Below, one piece after another: positions 41,434-49,239 of a DNA stretch of 64,000 nt; position 1 is the first letter of the stretch; each line of letters starts with the position of its first letter. Where the stretch lies: assembly GCA_017456805.1 (NCBI GenBank), contig JAFTIQ010000032.1:7971-71970 (forward strand). Reading direction: 5' to 3'. Source of the stretch: Lentisphaeria bacterium. Lineage in GTDB: Bacteria > Verrucomicrobiota > Lentisphaeria > Victivallales > UBA1829. A program made the translations under genes and the position numbers. The notes beneath the pieces are model-generated. The model made no database searches, was not told where the DNA came from, and saw nothing but the letters and a program-made list of their open reading frames with translations.

Positions 41434-42252
41434 ATGGGATGCAGTGGAAATTGTGAAAGCTGCGGCTCTGCCGGCGGCTGCGAAAATCAGAAATTATCAG
41501 AACGGATGAGCAAGGTCGCCCGGAAGATCTTTGTGATGTCCGGAAAAGGCGGGGTCGGGAAGAGTACTGTCGCGGCATCTCTTGCCCTTGCACTCGCAGA
41601 AAAAGGTGCAAAAGTCGGGCTGATCGACGTTGACTTTCACGGTCCCAGCCAGCCGACACTTTTCGGGATTCAGGATGTCCGTCCGGAGTCTGACGGAGAA
41701 GAACTGCTTCCAGTGGAAGTGAACGGGATCCGTCTGGTTTCCATTGGAAACCTTCTGGAAAATCCTGATTCAGCAATTGTGTGGCGCGGTCCGGCAAAAA
41801 TCGGTGTGCTCAAACAGCTTCTGGAGGAAGTTCAGTGGGGGGAATTGGATTACCTTCTGTTTGACTTTCCGCCGGGAACCGGGGATGAAGCCCTCTCTGC
41901 CTGCCAGCTTGTCCCGGGCGAAAAAGCTGCGATCATTGTAACAACACCGCAGGAAGTTTCTCTTGCTGACTGCCGGAAATGTCTGGATTTCTGCGATCAG
42001 GTGGAAGTCCCACTGATCGGCATCATTGAAAATATGAGCGGATTCTACTGTCCGGATTGCGGAAAATTCCATGAAATCTTCTCTTCCGGCGGCGGCAGAA
42101 AACTTGCAGAAAAAGCAGAAGTTCCCCTTCTGGCAAAAATCCCCATCGACCCGGTGTTCCTCCAGGAATGTGACAGAGGAAACATCATTGAAGGGATGAA
42201 AAACTCCAAAGGTGTTCATGAGGCATTGACAGCCATCGCCAATTCCATCTGA
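41434..42252 (+). CDS. mrp: Mrp/Nbp35-family iron-sulfur carrier ATPase
   Basis: A 272-residue P-loop ATPase of the ParA/MinD superfamily that assembles or carries Fe-S clusters. The deviant Walker A SGKGGVGKST is at 36-45 and GLIDVDFHGPSQP follows. The N-terminus carries Cys at 3, 7, 10 and 16, resembling the eukaryotic Nbp35 N-terminal cluster site, and a CPDC pair lies near residue 206. Both are expected for an Fe-S scaffold. It is monocistronic, ending at a bidirectional terminator. Confidence 0.92.
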   Translation: MGCSGNCESCGSAGGCENQKLSERMSKVARKIFVMSGKGGVGKSTVAASLALALAEKGAKVGLIDVDFHGPSQPTLFGIQDVRPESDGEELLPVEVNGIRLVSIGNLLENPDSAIVWRGPAKIGVLKQLLEEVQWGELDYLLFDFPPGTGDEALSACQLVPGEKAAIIVTTPQEVSLADCRKCLDFCDQVEVPLIGIIENMSGFYCPDCGKFHEIFSSGGGRKLAEKAEVPLLAKIPIDPVFLQECDRGNIIEGMKNSKGVHEALTAIANSI

Positions 42253-42315
42253 AAAACGCATTTTTCACAACAGCCTCAGGAAACTGTGTTCAGCATATTT
42301 TCTGAGGAATAAAAA

Positions 42316-42346
42316 AAACTCCGGACCAAACGATCCGGAGTTTTTT
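42316..42346. terminator. Bidirectional terminator between mrp and M24 gene
   Basis: AAACTCCGGA and TCCGGAGTTT pair around an 8-nt loop, with A-run and T-run flanks serving both converging genes. Confidence 0.85.
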
Positions 42347-42368
42347 CGTATCTTCGCTGGAAGCAAAA

Positions 42369-43547
42369 TCAGTCGAGTTTGCAATCCTTGAGAGACATGA
42401 ACTTCTTGGAGAGGAGTTCGCAGCCGTCTTTCTTGATGATACAGCCGCGTTCCCAACGGAGACCATAACCGTTACCTGTGAAGAAGGTATCGATCTGATA
42501 GGTCATATTTTCCTGAAGTTTGTACTTGGAGGTGGTTTCGATCCAGGGAGATTCGGTTTCCTGGATACCGAGGCCGTGGACAGGACCGTAGAGCATGTAG
42601 TCGCCCCAGCCCTGATCGATTCCCCACTGAGTATAGTCCTTAGCGATGGATGCAGCATCAGCGCCAGCCTTCATGAGTTCGAAGGTGTACTTGTGAGCGC
42701 GGAGACCGAATTCAACGAGAGCCATCTGTTCTTTGGGGAGCTTACCGAAGTAAACCGGGATACCGATGGAGGAGCTGTAACCGCCGACGCGAGCACCGAT
42801 GTTGAGCTGAATGATTTCATTCTTTTTCAGTTTGGCATAGGTGGGACGGCTGATACCGTTGCTGGTACGATCGCCGCCGAAGCAGTAAAGGCTGTGGCCT
42901 TCATATTCCCCGCCGTTAGCGAAGATTTCGCGCTGAGCGATTGCAAGAGCCTGGAATTCGGTCATGCCGGGTTTCATTTCGTTGAGCATAGCTGCAACTG
43001 CTTTTTCAGCGACTTTGAAAGCTTTCTTGTGGCTGTTCAGTTCGTTTTCGCTCTTGATCCAGCGGAGGGGACGGAAGACATCTTCAGCGACGACACATTC
43101 AACGCCGGGGAGCTGGTTTGCGAGAGCATCAAGAGTGGGCTTGGTCATGACAGCGGTACCGCAGAGACCGAGTTTTTTGAGTTTCTTTCTGCCCATTGCT
43201 TTCTTTGCAACATCAGCGAAGGTGGAGAGCGGAATTCCGGGATAATCGGGTTCAGCTGCTTCGCGGTAGTTCAGGAGCATCATGATGTTTTCGGGTTCGA
43301 AAACACTGCGTCCGACAGCATATTTCCAGCTTTCGGGGCCGATCAGAAGGATAGCAGGACCTTCTGCGGGGACAAAGACACCAGCCTGTTCGAAGGTCGG
43401 CCAGTATTCGCTGAGGTAGCGGACATTGGCAAAGTCAGATTCGGTACCATGTACGAGACATGCATCGAGTCCGGCTTTCTTCATGTTGGCCTGGAACTTG
43501 GCGATTCTGTCAAAGTACTCCTGTTTCGGGATAAAACTTGTGTTCAT
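42369..43547 (-). CDS. M24-fold protein with degenerate metal site (creatinase/prolidase-like)
   Basis: A 392-residue protein with the two-domain architecture of creatinase and Xaa-Pro aminopeptidases: N-terminal domain to about 165, pita-bread domain after. Metal-dependent M24 enzymes use two Asp, one His and two Glu. Here the Asp positions are N249 (QLNIGARVGGY) and S260; the His is kept (H324, HGLGI), one Glu position reads D353 and the other is E366. The loss of both Asp argues against a dinuclear metal peptidase; a creatinase-like, metal-free hydrolase is possible. It is in an operon with a deacetylase, 11 bases apart. Confidence 0.85.
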   Translation of the reverse strand: MNTSFIPKQEYFDRIAKFQANMKKAGLDACLVHGTESDFANVRYLSEYWPTFEQAGVFVPAEGPAILLIGPESWKYAVGRSVFEPENIMMLLNYREAAEPDYPGIPLSTFADVAKKAMGRKKLKKLGLCGTAVMTKPTLDALANQLPGVECVVAEDVFRPLRWIKSENELNSHKKAFKVAEKAVAAMLNEMKPGMTEFQALAIAQREIFANGGEYEGHSLYCFGGDRTSNGISRPTYAKLKKNEIIQLNIGARVGGYSSSIGIPVYFGKLPKEQMALVEFGLRAHKYTFELMKAGADAASIAKDYTQWGIDQGWGDYMLYGPVHGLGIQETESPWIETTSKYKLQENMTYQIDTFFTGNGYGLRWERGCIIKKDGCELLSKKFMSLKDCKLD

Positions 43548-43558
43548 GATTTTACTCC

Positions 43559-44437
43559 TTAGATTGTAATTGAACCGGCTGTTGAGAATTCAGAGCCGAA
43601 GTCTTTCAGTTTCTGGATCAGCACATCAAACTGTTCCGCAGCATATTCGCCGCAGTTTTTGATGATGAAGGGATCAGGAAGGACAGAACCTTCTCCGTAA
43701 TGGAGCAATCCTTCCGGCATTTTGTGGAATTCCCAGGGATGCATGTAGAAGCAGATAAAGGGATTTGCACCGCGGTCCGTACAGTATTTTGCATAGCTGC
43801 GGATGTGTTCCATAACAGCTTCAGCACTTTCTGTACGCCACAGGGGCCACTGGTCCATATCGCGTCCATAGGGATCCTTGGAATCCATGGAAAGGTCTGC
43901 AAAGTTGGGCAGCTCGATCAGCTTCATATCGCCTTTCTTTGTCCAGTCATCTTTGCTCGGATGATAGGGTTCCAGCTGTTCGCGGTAGAAGTACATCGGA
44001 TAGGTGGCATCGGCTTTATAACCGAGTTTTTCCAATGTATTGACCACTGCGGTAGAACCCCAGAGACGGGGACAGCGGAATGCGGTGGGACGAACGCCGC
44101 AGAGTTCTTCGATGATCTCCGTATTCTTGCGGATCCGGTTGTCGACTTCTTCCGGAAGAACAGGAACGTCTCCGGGAATTTCGAACAGAGGATCACCGAT
44201 GGTTTCATGGAACAGGGTGTGTGCCCCGATTTCATGACCTGCATCACGAACCTTTTTCAGAACATCAACATTTTTCTTCGCAGCATCTGCTGTAAAGAAG
44301 AACGTTGCCTTGATATCATGTTTTTTCAGGATGGAGAGAATCACATCCGTTCCGGGTCCGAACCCATCATACCACGGGGTCCAGCTGCCGATATCGGTTT
44401 CCATATCAAAACCGAAAACTGTTTTAATTGAGCCCAT
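43559..44437 (-). CDS. Polysaccharide deacetylase-family protein (PuuE/PgdA-like)
   Basis: A 292-residue NodB-fold hydrolase of carbohydrate esterase family 4. Motif 1 reads GFDMETD (D11), where classical chitin deacetylases have FDDG; this form occurs in allantoinase PuuE and HpPgdA-type proteins. Motif 2, AHTLFH (H73, H77), is intact. No signal peptide is visible, so a small cytosolic amide substrate is more likely than cell-wall polymer. It leads a two-gene operon with the M24-like protein and has an AAGGAGG ribosome site. Confidence 0.87.
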   Translation of the reverse strand: MGSIKTVFGFDMETDIGSWTPWYDGFGPGTDVILSILKKHDIKATFFFTADAAKKNVDVLKKVRDAGHEIGAHTLFHETIGDPLFEIPGDVPVLPEEVDNRIRKNTEIIEELCGVRPTAFRCPRLWGSTAVVNTLEKLGYKADATYPMYFYREQLEPYHPSKDDWTKKGDMKLIELPNFADLSMDSKDPYGRDMDQWPLWRTESAEAVMEHIRSYAKYCTDRGANPFICFYMHPWEFHKMPEGLLHYGEGSVLPDPFIIKNCGEYAAEQFDVLIQKLKDFGSEFSTAGSITI

Positions 44438-44469
44438 AACTACCTCCTTGTTATTTCGTCATTAGGTAT

Positions 44470-44498
44470 ACTATAAATCTCAAACGCAGAAAAGTCAA
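44470..44498 (-). promoter_or_regulatory. Promoter of deacetylase/M24 operon
   Basis: Minus-strand TTGACT, 17-bp spacer, TATAGT, about 33 bases before the ATG at 44437. Confidence 0.65.
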
Positions 44499-44637
44499 TG
44501 ATAAAATTAACATTTCAATCATTTTTTTTCAAAAAATTACCGTTTTTCCGCAAAAAATCCTCTCTCAGCATCTGAAATTCACTTTTTGACCTTAAAAAAA
44601 CGGACCGTAAAAAAAATCGGAGAATTTTTATTTCAGC

Positions 44638-44665
44638 TTGAAAAAAAAACAAAATGAGATATATT
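44638..44665 (+). promoter_or_regulatory. Promoter of Cys-cluster membrane protein gene
   Basis: TTGAAA, 16-bp spacer, TATATT, 44 bases before the ATG at 44710. Confidence 0.6.
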
Positions 44666-44709
44666 AAAACAATTCGTTTGTAAATTCAATTCTTTCAAGG
44701 AAAAATATC

Positions 44710-46530
44710 ATGACACCCCTTCAAAACAAAGTATCTGTCCGTTCCGCTGAATATTACCAAAGAGGAGCAGCCGCTGCAACGCTCATTCCCGGACTGCTGC
44801 TTATCCTTCTCCTTATTGCTCTCGTGATCTCCCTCGGATCCGTCTTCGGAAGAAAACCAACCATGGAAACCCTGAAGGAAGATGCACCCAAAATCGCAGT
44901 TCAAAAAATGCTGGCATTGCTGGATACCAACAAAGATCCATCTGACAACGTTCAATTCTTTTTTCTGGAAGATAACCATATCGTTGAAATCCTCCCCAAA
45001 GAAGATTTGGCAGAACGGAACAGCAAAGGTGCGTTTTTTGCAAAAACTTATATTGTCTGGGACCGGAAAATCGAACTGAAAAAAACAGAACCGATCGGTA
45101 TCAAAAAACAGGATGGCGAATATATCGCATACATCGAACTGGAATTCGAAGAAACGATCAATAAACGCGATAAAAAAAGAGGGGTTGCTTTGCATAAACT
45201 CTATCCTCTCGGTTCTGATCATTTCACCGGTTCTCAATTCAGCGACTTCAAAAAAGAATATTTCGATCTCCTTCCCGGACTGAACTTCGATATCAAAGAA
45301 ATCCTGAAGCAAAAAGGCCGAACTCAGATACGGAAACTCATCTCGATCGTTGAAGTCCGCTGGGATAAAGAAGCAAGCGTTTGGACCGCAGCTCAGCTTA
45401 CATTCAAAAAGCCCGAAGATTTGAACATTCCACGGGCAGAATGGACTTCTGACGAATATTCTCAGGATAAACTCATCCAGAAACTTGCCGCATCCAATAT
45501 CAAACTCTATGATGGCGTTTTTTACAGCGAAAAAGATATTGAAATTCTGGAAAAAATCGCCGCCGGCAACGTCTATTACGAAGGCGGATGGGTCACAAAA
45601 GAAACTTACACATCAACAGAAGCAATCAGAAACGCCTGGCGGAAATTCAGCAAGAACAGATATTGGAATGATCTGAGAGATGTCATTAAACTTTTGGCAG
45701 ACAAAACGGATGCGCTGGAAAAATTCAGAAAAGAAATCACTGAAAATGTCAGAAAAGCGATCCTCGGAGAAATTGAATTCTTCAGAAAGAGAAAAGACTT
45801 GAAACAGCTTCAGGATCTCCGGGTGAAGATGCAGCAGTATCAGGGTGCGGCTCTGATTGATGAAAACCTCTTTGAAACTCAAATTGCCGCTGCAGAAACG
45901 GAAATCAAACAGGAACAGGAAGCTGAGGCCCGCCGCAGAGAAGAAGCCCGTCAGGCAGCTCAGAAAAGAGAACAGGAACGGATTCAGGAAATCAATCAGC
46001 AGGCAAAACAAATCGCTGAACTGATCTTCACTGAAGATTTCCGGAGAAACTTCCGCAGAAATTACAGCGAATATTTCATCCAGCGGTCACAGATGCAGCA
46101 AAAAATCGCCAGACTTGACAGCCGTAAATATCATGAATTCCTTCAGAAAACTGACCGTTATGTCTACATTATCGCAGTTTTTGCAAACGCGGAAGAGCAT
46201 GTCTCCGGACGTCTGGATGAAAATGATGTACAATATGTCAAATCCATTCTTATCCAGACTTGTCGTTTCTGCAAAGACGGTACAAAAATCTGCGATGACT
46301 GCAAAGGCACCCGGAAATGCAAGGCTTGCGGCGGAAAAGGATATTACTACCTGCCCTCCATCTCCGGCGGCAGTGATTACCGTTCCTGTCCATCAAGATG
46401 CCAAAGCTGTCTGAGACCCCAGCTTTGCAGAAAATGTAAAGGGAAACGTACCGTGGTCAACCCCGATGCGGCAAGACAGTATTCCCGGCGGTTGAAATCT
46501 GAAATTGAAGAATTCACTTCGGGATTCTAA
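44710..46530 (+). CDS. Membrane protein with coiled coil and DnaJ-like cysteine cluster
   Basis: A 606-residue protein of unrecognised family. It has one membrane helix at about 23-45, a long hydrophilic region, a Glu/Arg/Gln-rich coiled coil at about 393-440 and, at 518-585, a run of CxxC pairs (CRFC, CDDC, CKAC, CQSC, CRKC) that resembles the zinc-binding central domain of DnaJ. There is no J domain. The cluster may bind zinc and unfolded substrate or act in redox chemistry. A downstream gene of unknown function follows directly. Confidence 0.7.
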   Translation: MTPLQNKVSVRSAEYYQRGAAAATLIPGLLLILLLIALVISLGSVFGRKPTMETLKEDAPKIAVQKMLALLDTNKDPSDNVQFFFLEDNHIVEILPKEDLAERNSKGAFFAKTYIVWDRKIELKKTEPIGIKKQDGEYIAYIELEFEETINKRDKKRGVALHKLYPLGSDHFTGSQFSDFKKEYFDLLPGLNFDIKEILKQKGRTQIRKLISIVEVRWDKEASVWTAAQLTFKKPEDLNIPRAEWTSDEYSQDKLIQKLAASNIKLYDGVFYSEKDIEILEKIAAGNVYYEGGWVTKETYTSTEAIRNAWRKFSKNRYWNDLRDVIKLLADKTDALEKFRKEITENVRKAILGEIEFFRKRKDLKQLQDLRVKMQQYQGAALIDENLFETQIAAAETEIKQEQEAEARRREEARQAAQKREQERIQEINQQAKQIAELIFTEDFRRNFRRNYSEYFIQRSQMQQKIARLDSRKYHEFLQKTDRYVYIIAVFANAEEHVSGRLDENDVQYVKSILIQTCRFCKDGTKICDDCKGTRKCKACGGKGYYYLPSISGGSDYRSCPSRCQSCLRPQLCRKCKGKRTVVNPDAARQYSRRLKSEIEEFTSGF

Positions 46531-46531
46531 A

Positions 46532-47392
46532 ATGGGCTTTCTGAAAAAAAGAATTTGGACATGGGGTTATGTTCTTGACAAAGTGCCCACAGCTGCACCT
46601 TTTACATTTGAAAAAACACGGTGCAGCCTGGAAACGCAAACAGCGTATCTGGGAGCAGAAAAAACCTTTTATATGAACACCATGTTCAGCAGGGAGTATA
46701 TCGAAAAGAAATTCAAAGCATGGGATCCGGAAATCATCGGAAACTGCATTGAAAACCGTCTTTCCGACATGCATTTACAGCGACTGAAATCCATGAAGGA
46801 GATCTTCTGTACTCTGGAACATGAGAACTATCTGGAAAGCGCGCTCCGGATCGCAAAAGCCTCCCTTATTCACAAAAATATCAAGGGAATCCACTTCGAT
46901 GATTTTTCAAGAGTCAGCGGAGGTAAAATTCTGGGAGAAATCCATGACAGAATCAAGGAAATCAATCCGGCGCTGAAAATTGCGATTGTCACCTACTCCA
47001 ACTGGGATCCGGCGGAATACGAAGGCACGGCAAAATATGTGGATTTGTTCTCCCGGTGGTGCTGGGTTCCTTCTGAGGATTACTGGAGACAGCACCGGGA
47101 AGATATCCGGAAACTGAGAGATATCACCGGCCCGGATAAAACAATTCTGCAGGGAATTTATATTCATGACTTCGGATCTTCCGGACTTCCTGTCACACAA
47201 TGTCTCAGCAAAGTCCCGAAAGAAGTATTCCAGCTCAGCGTGGAAACGATTTGCGAAAATACATGGAACGGAACCATCGACGGAATTATTCTTCCCCAGG
47301 CGGCATATTTCAGCTGTCTGAGCCATAAATCACACGTCAGCTGGCTGAAAGAGTATATTGACTGGTTCGACGGCACCACAACAGAGCTTTGA
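46532..47392 (+). CDS. Conserved-looking protein, possible TIM barrel, unknown
   Basis: A 286-residue soluble protein starting at the ATG one base after the upstream stop codon; an overlapping TTG nine codons earlier is possible but less likely. Segments such as GIHFDDFSRVSGG and LKIAIVTYSNWDP alternate strands and helices like a beta/alpha barrel, with acidic residues at strand ends as in glycoside hydrolases. No family was recognised. It shares a transcript with the Cys-cluster protein and ends at a terminator. Confidence 0.65.
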   Translation: MGFLKKRIWTWGYVLDKVPTAAPFTFEKTRCSLETQTAYLGAEKTFYMNTMFSREYIEKKFKAWDPEIIGNCIENRLSDMHLQRLKSMKEIFCTLEHENYLESALRIAKASLIHKNIKGIHFDDFSRVSGGKILGEIHDRIKEINPALKIAIVTYSNWDPAEYEGTAKYVDLFSRWCWVPSEDYWRQHREDIRKLRDITGPDKTILQGIYIHDFGSSGLPVTQCLSKVPKEVFQLSVETICENTWNGTIDGIILPQAAYFSCLSHKSHVSWLKEYIDWFDGTTTEL

Positions 47393-47404
47393 CAACCCAT
47401 AAAA

Positions 47405-47440
47405 AAAGCTGCTGCATCATTTTCACTCAGCAGCAGCTTT
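47405..47440. terminator. Bidirectional terminator
   Basis: AAAGCTGCTGC and GCAGCAGCTTT form an 11-bp stem with a 14-nt loop, between two converging genes. Confidence 0.8.
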
Positions 47441-47475
47441 TGGAATTCAGATCAGTTTCTGAACCAGCTTAAATC

Positions 47476-49206
47476 TCAGAGATATTTTGCAAGTTCTTCA
47501 GCAACTTTATCCTTCAAAATTGCGGCAGCATTGTCAAGCGGCAGCATTTCTGCATCCCGGGATGTTCTGAGTTTGAACTCACACACACCGTTATCCACAG
47601 ACTTGGGAGAAACGATCACACGGAAGGGAATTCCAAGCAAGTCAGCATCGCTGAACATGGATCCGGCTTTTTCTCCGCGATCATCATAAAGGACTTCGAC
47701 TCCAGCCTTTGTGAGAGCTTCATAAAGCGCATCTGCTTTTTCCTGAACTCCGCCCTTGTCAGGATTCAATGCACAAAGCTGAATCTGGTAAGGAGCGATG
47801 GACATGGGCCAGACAGGACCGTAATCATCGTGAGAATCTTCGATCACAGAAGCCATGGTCCGGCCGATACCGATTCCGTAGCAGCCCATGATCATCGGCT
47901 GAGCCTTGCCATCTTTATCCAGATATTCGCATTTCATGGGTTTGGAATATTTTGTACCGAGCTGGAAGATGTTTCCGACTTCGATCCCCCGCTTCATCTG
48001 CAAGGGTTCACCGGTCACCGGACAGGGATCTCCATCGCGTACCATCGCAATATCTGCCACCGTTACATTGGCAAGATCTCTGCCGTAATTGAAGTTCTTG
48101 TAATGATATCCTTCTTCGTTGGCTCCGACCACCAGGTTTGCTGTTCCCTCAATGGATTTATCCACCACAATAATGCATTTTGCAGGATCAATTCCAACGG
48201 GGGAAGCAAATCCGGGGACAGCCCCGGCATCCAGAATCTGACGGTCATTTGCAAACGCAAGAGAAGGTGTTTGCAGGACAGCCTGAAGTTTCATTTCATT
48301 GACTTCAAAATCGCCGCGGATCATTGCAAATACAAGTTTGTTGTCTGCGGTGGAATAGAAAACAGCTTTTCCAGTCTGTTCCGGTTTCACATTCAGGAAC
48401 CCGGCAACATCCTCAATGGTTTTCATGTGGGGAGTTTCCACCTTTTCAAGAGGAAGCTCTGCTTCTGTTTTTTCAAACTTCAGACCGGAAACCGCAATTT
48501 CACGGTTTGCTTTGTAGCTGACACCATCGGGAGAAAGGAAAATCGTATCTTCTCCGCAATCTGCAACAGACATGAATTCATGAGAAATGCTTCCGCCCAT
48601 CATCCCGCTGTTGGCACGGATGGAGACGACATTCTTCAAACCGACTCTTGCATAAATGCGGACATAGGCATCATGAACGCGCTGATAGTATTTTTCGAGA
48701 CATTCCTGAGACGTATGGAAGCTGTAAGCATCCTTCATGGTGAATTCGCGGACACGGATCAGTCCTGCGCGGGGACGGGCTTCATCACGATACTTGGTCT
48801 GGATCTGATATGCCATCACAGGAAGCTGCTTATAGCTGTTGACCTCAGAACGGACCAGATGAACGATCGCTTCTTCGTGGGTCATTCCCAGCAGCATATC
48901 TTTATCGTTGCGGTCTTTGAAACGGAGAAGTTCGGGACCGACCGTTTCAAATCTTCCGGATTCTTTCCAGAGTTCTGCGGGGAGAACGACGGGCATCAGG
49001 ACTTCCTGACCATCGACGGCGTTCATTTCCTCCCGGACGATCGCTTCGATCTTGGCAATGATCCGTTTTGCGATGGGAAGAAGGCTGAAAATCCCGGCTG
49101 AAACAGGGCGGACATAACCGCCGCGTACAAGAAATTTATGGGAAACAGTTTTTGCATCCTTGGGGTCTTCCCGAAGTCTGCGTCCAATCATAGATGACAT
49201 TCTCAT
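47476..49206 (-). CDS. proS: Prolyl-tRNA synthetase
   Basis: A 576-residue class II synthetase that charges tRNA-Pro. Motif 2 appears in ELLRFKDRNDKDMLLGMTHEE and motif 3 in GCYGIGIGRTMASVIE. The length and the ~180-residue insertion (about 220-410) between motifs 2 and 3 mark the bacterial ProRS with an editing domain. It follows lptD by 33 bases. Confidence 0.95.
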   Translation of the reverse strand: MRMSSMIGRRLREDPKDAKTVSHKFLVRGGYVRPVSAGIFSLLPIAKRIIAKIEAIVREEMNAVDGQEVLMPVVLPAELWKESGRFETVGPELLRFKDRNDKDMLLGMTHEEAIVHLVRSEVNSYKQLPVMAYQIQTKYRDEARPRAGLIRVREFTMKDAYSFHTSQECLEKYYQRVHDAYVRIYARVGLKNVVSIRANSGMMGGSISHEFMSVADCGEDTIFLSPDGVSYKANREIAVSGLKFEKTEAELPLEKVETPHMKTIEDVAGFLNVKPEQTGKAVFYSTADNKLVFAMIRGDFEVNEMKLQAVLQTPSLAFANDRQILDAGAVPGFASPVGIDPAKCIIVVDKSIEGTANLVVGANEEGYHYKNFNYGRDLANVTVADIAMVRDGDPCPVTGEPLQMKRGIEVGNIFQLGTKYSKPMKCEYLDKDGKAQPMIMGCYGIGIGRTMASVIEDSHDDYGPVWPMSIAPYQIQLCALNPDKGGVQEKADALYEALTKAGVEVLYDDRGEKAGSMFSDADLLGIPFRVIVSPKSVDNGVCEFKLRTSRDAEMLPLDNAAAILKDKVAEELAKYL

Positions 49207-49239
49207 GATTCGAGTGTACCTTTATGATAAGTTATGAAG

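Noticed and set aside
46505..46531. TTG start for the gene after the Cys-cluster protein
   Set aside because: An ATG directly after the upstream stop gives a better start; the extra nine residues have no support.
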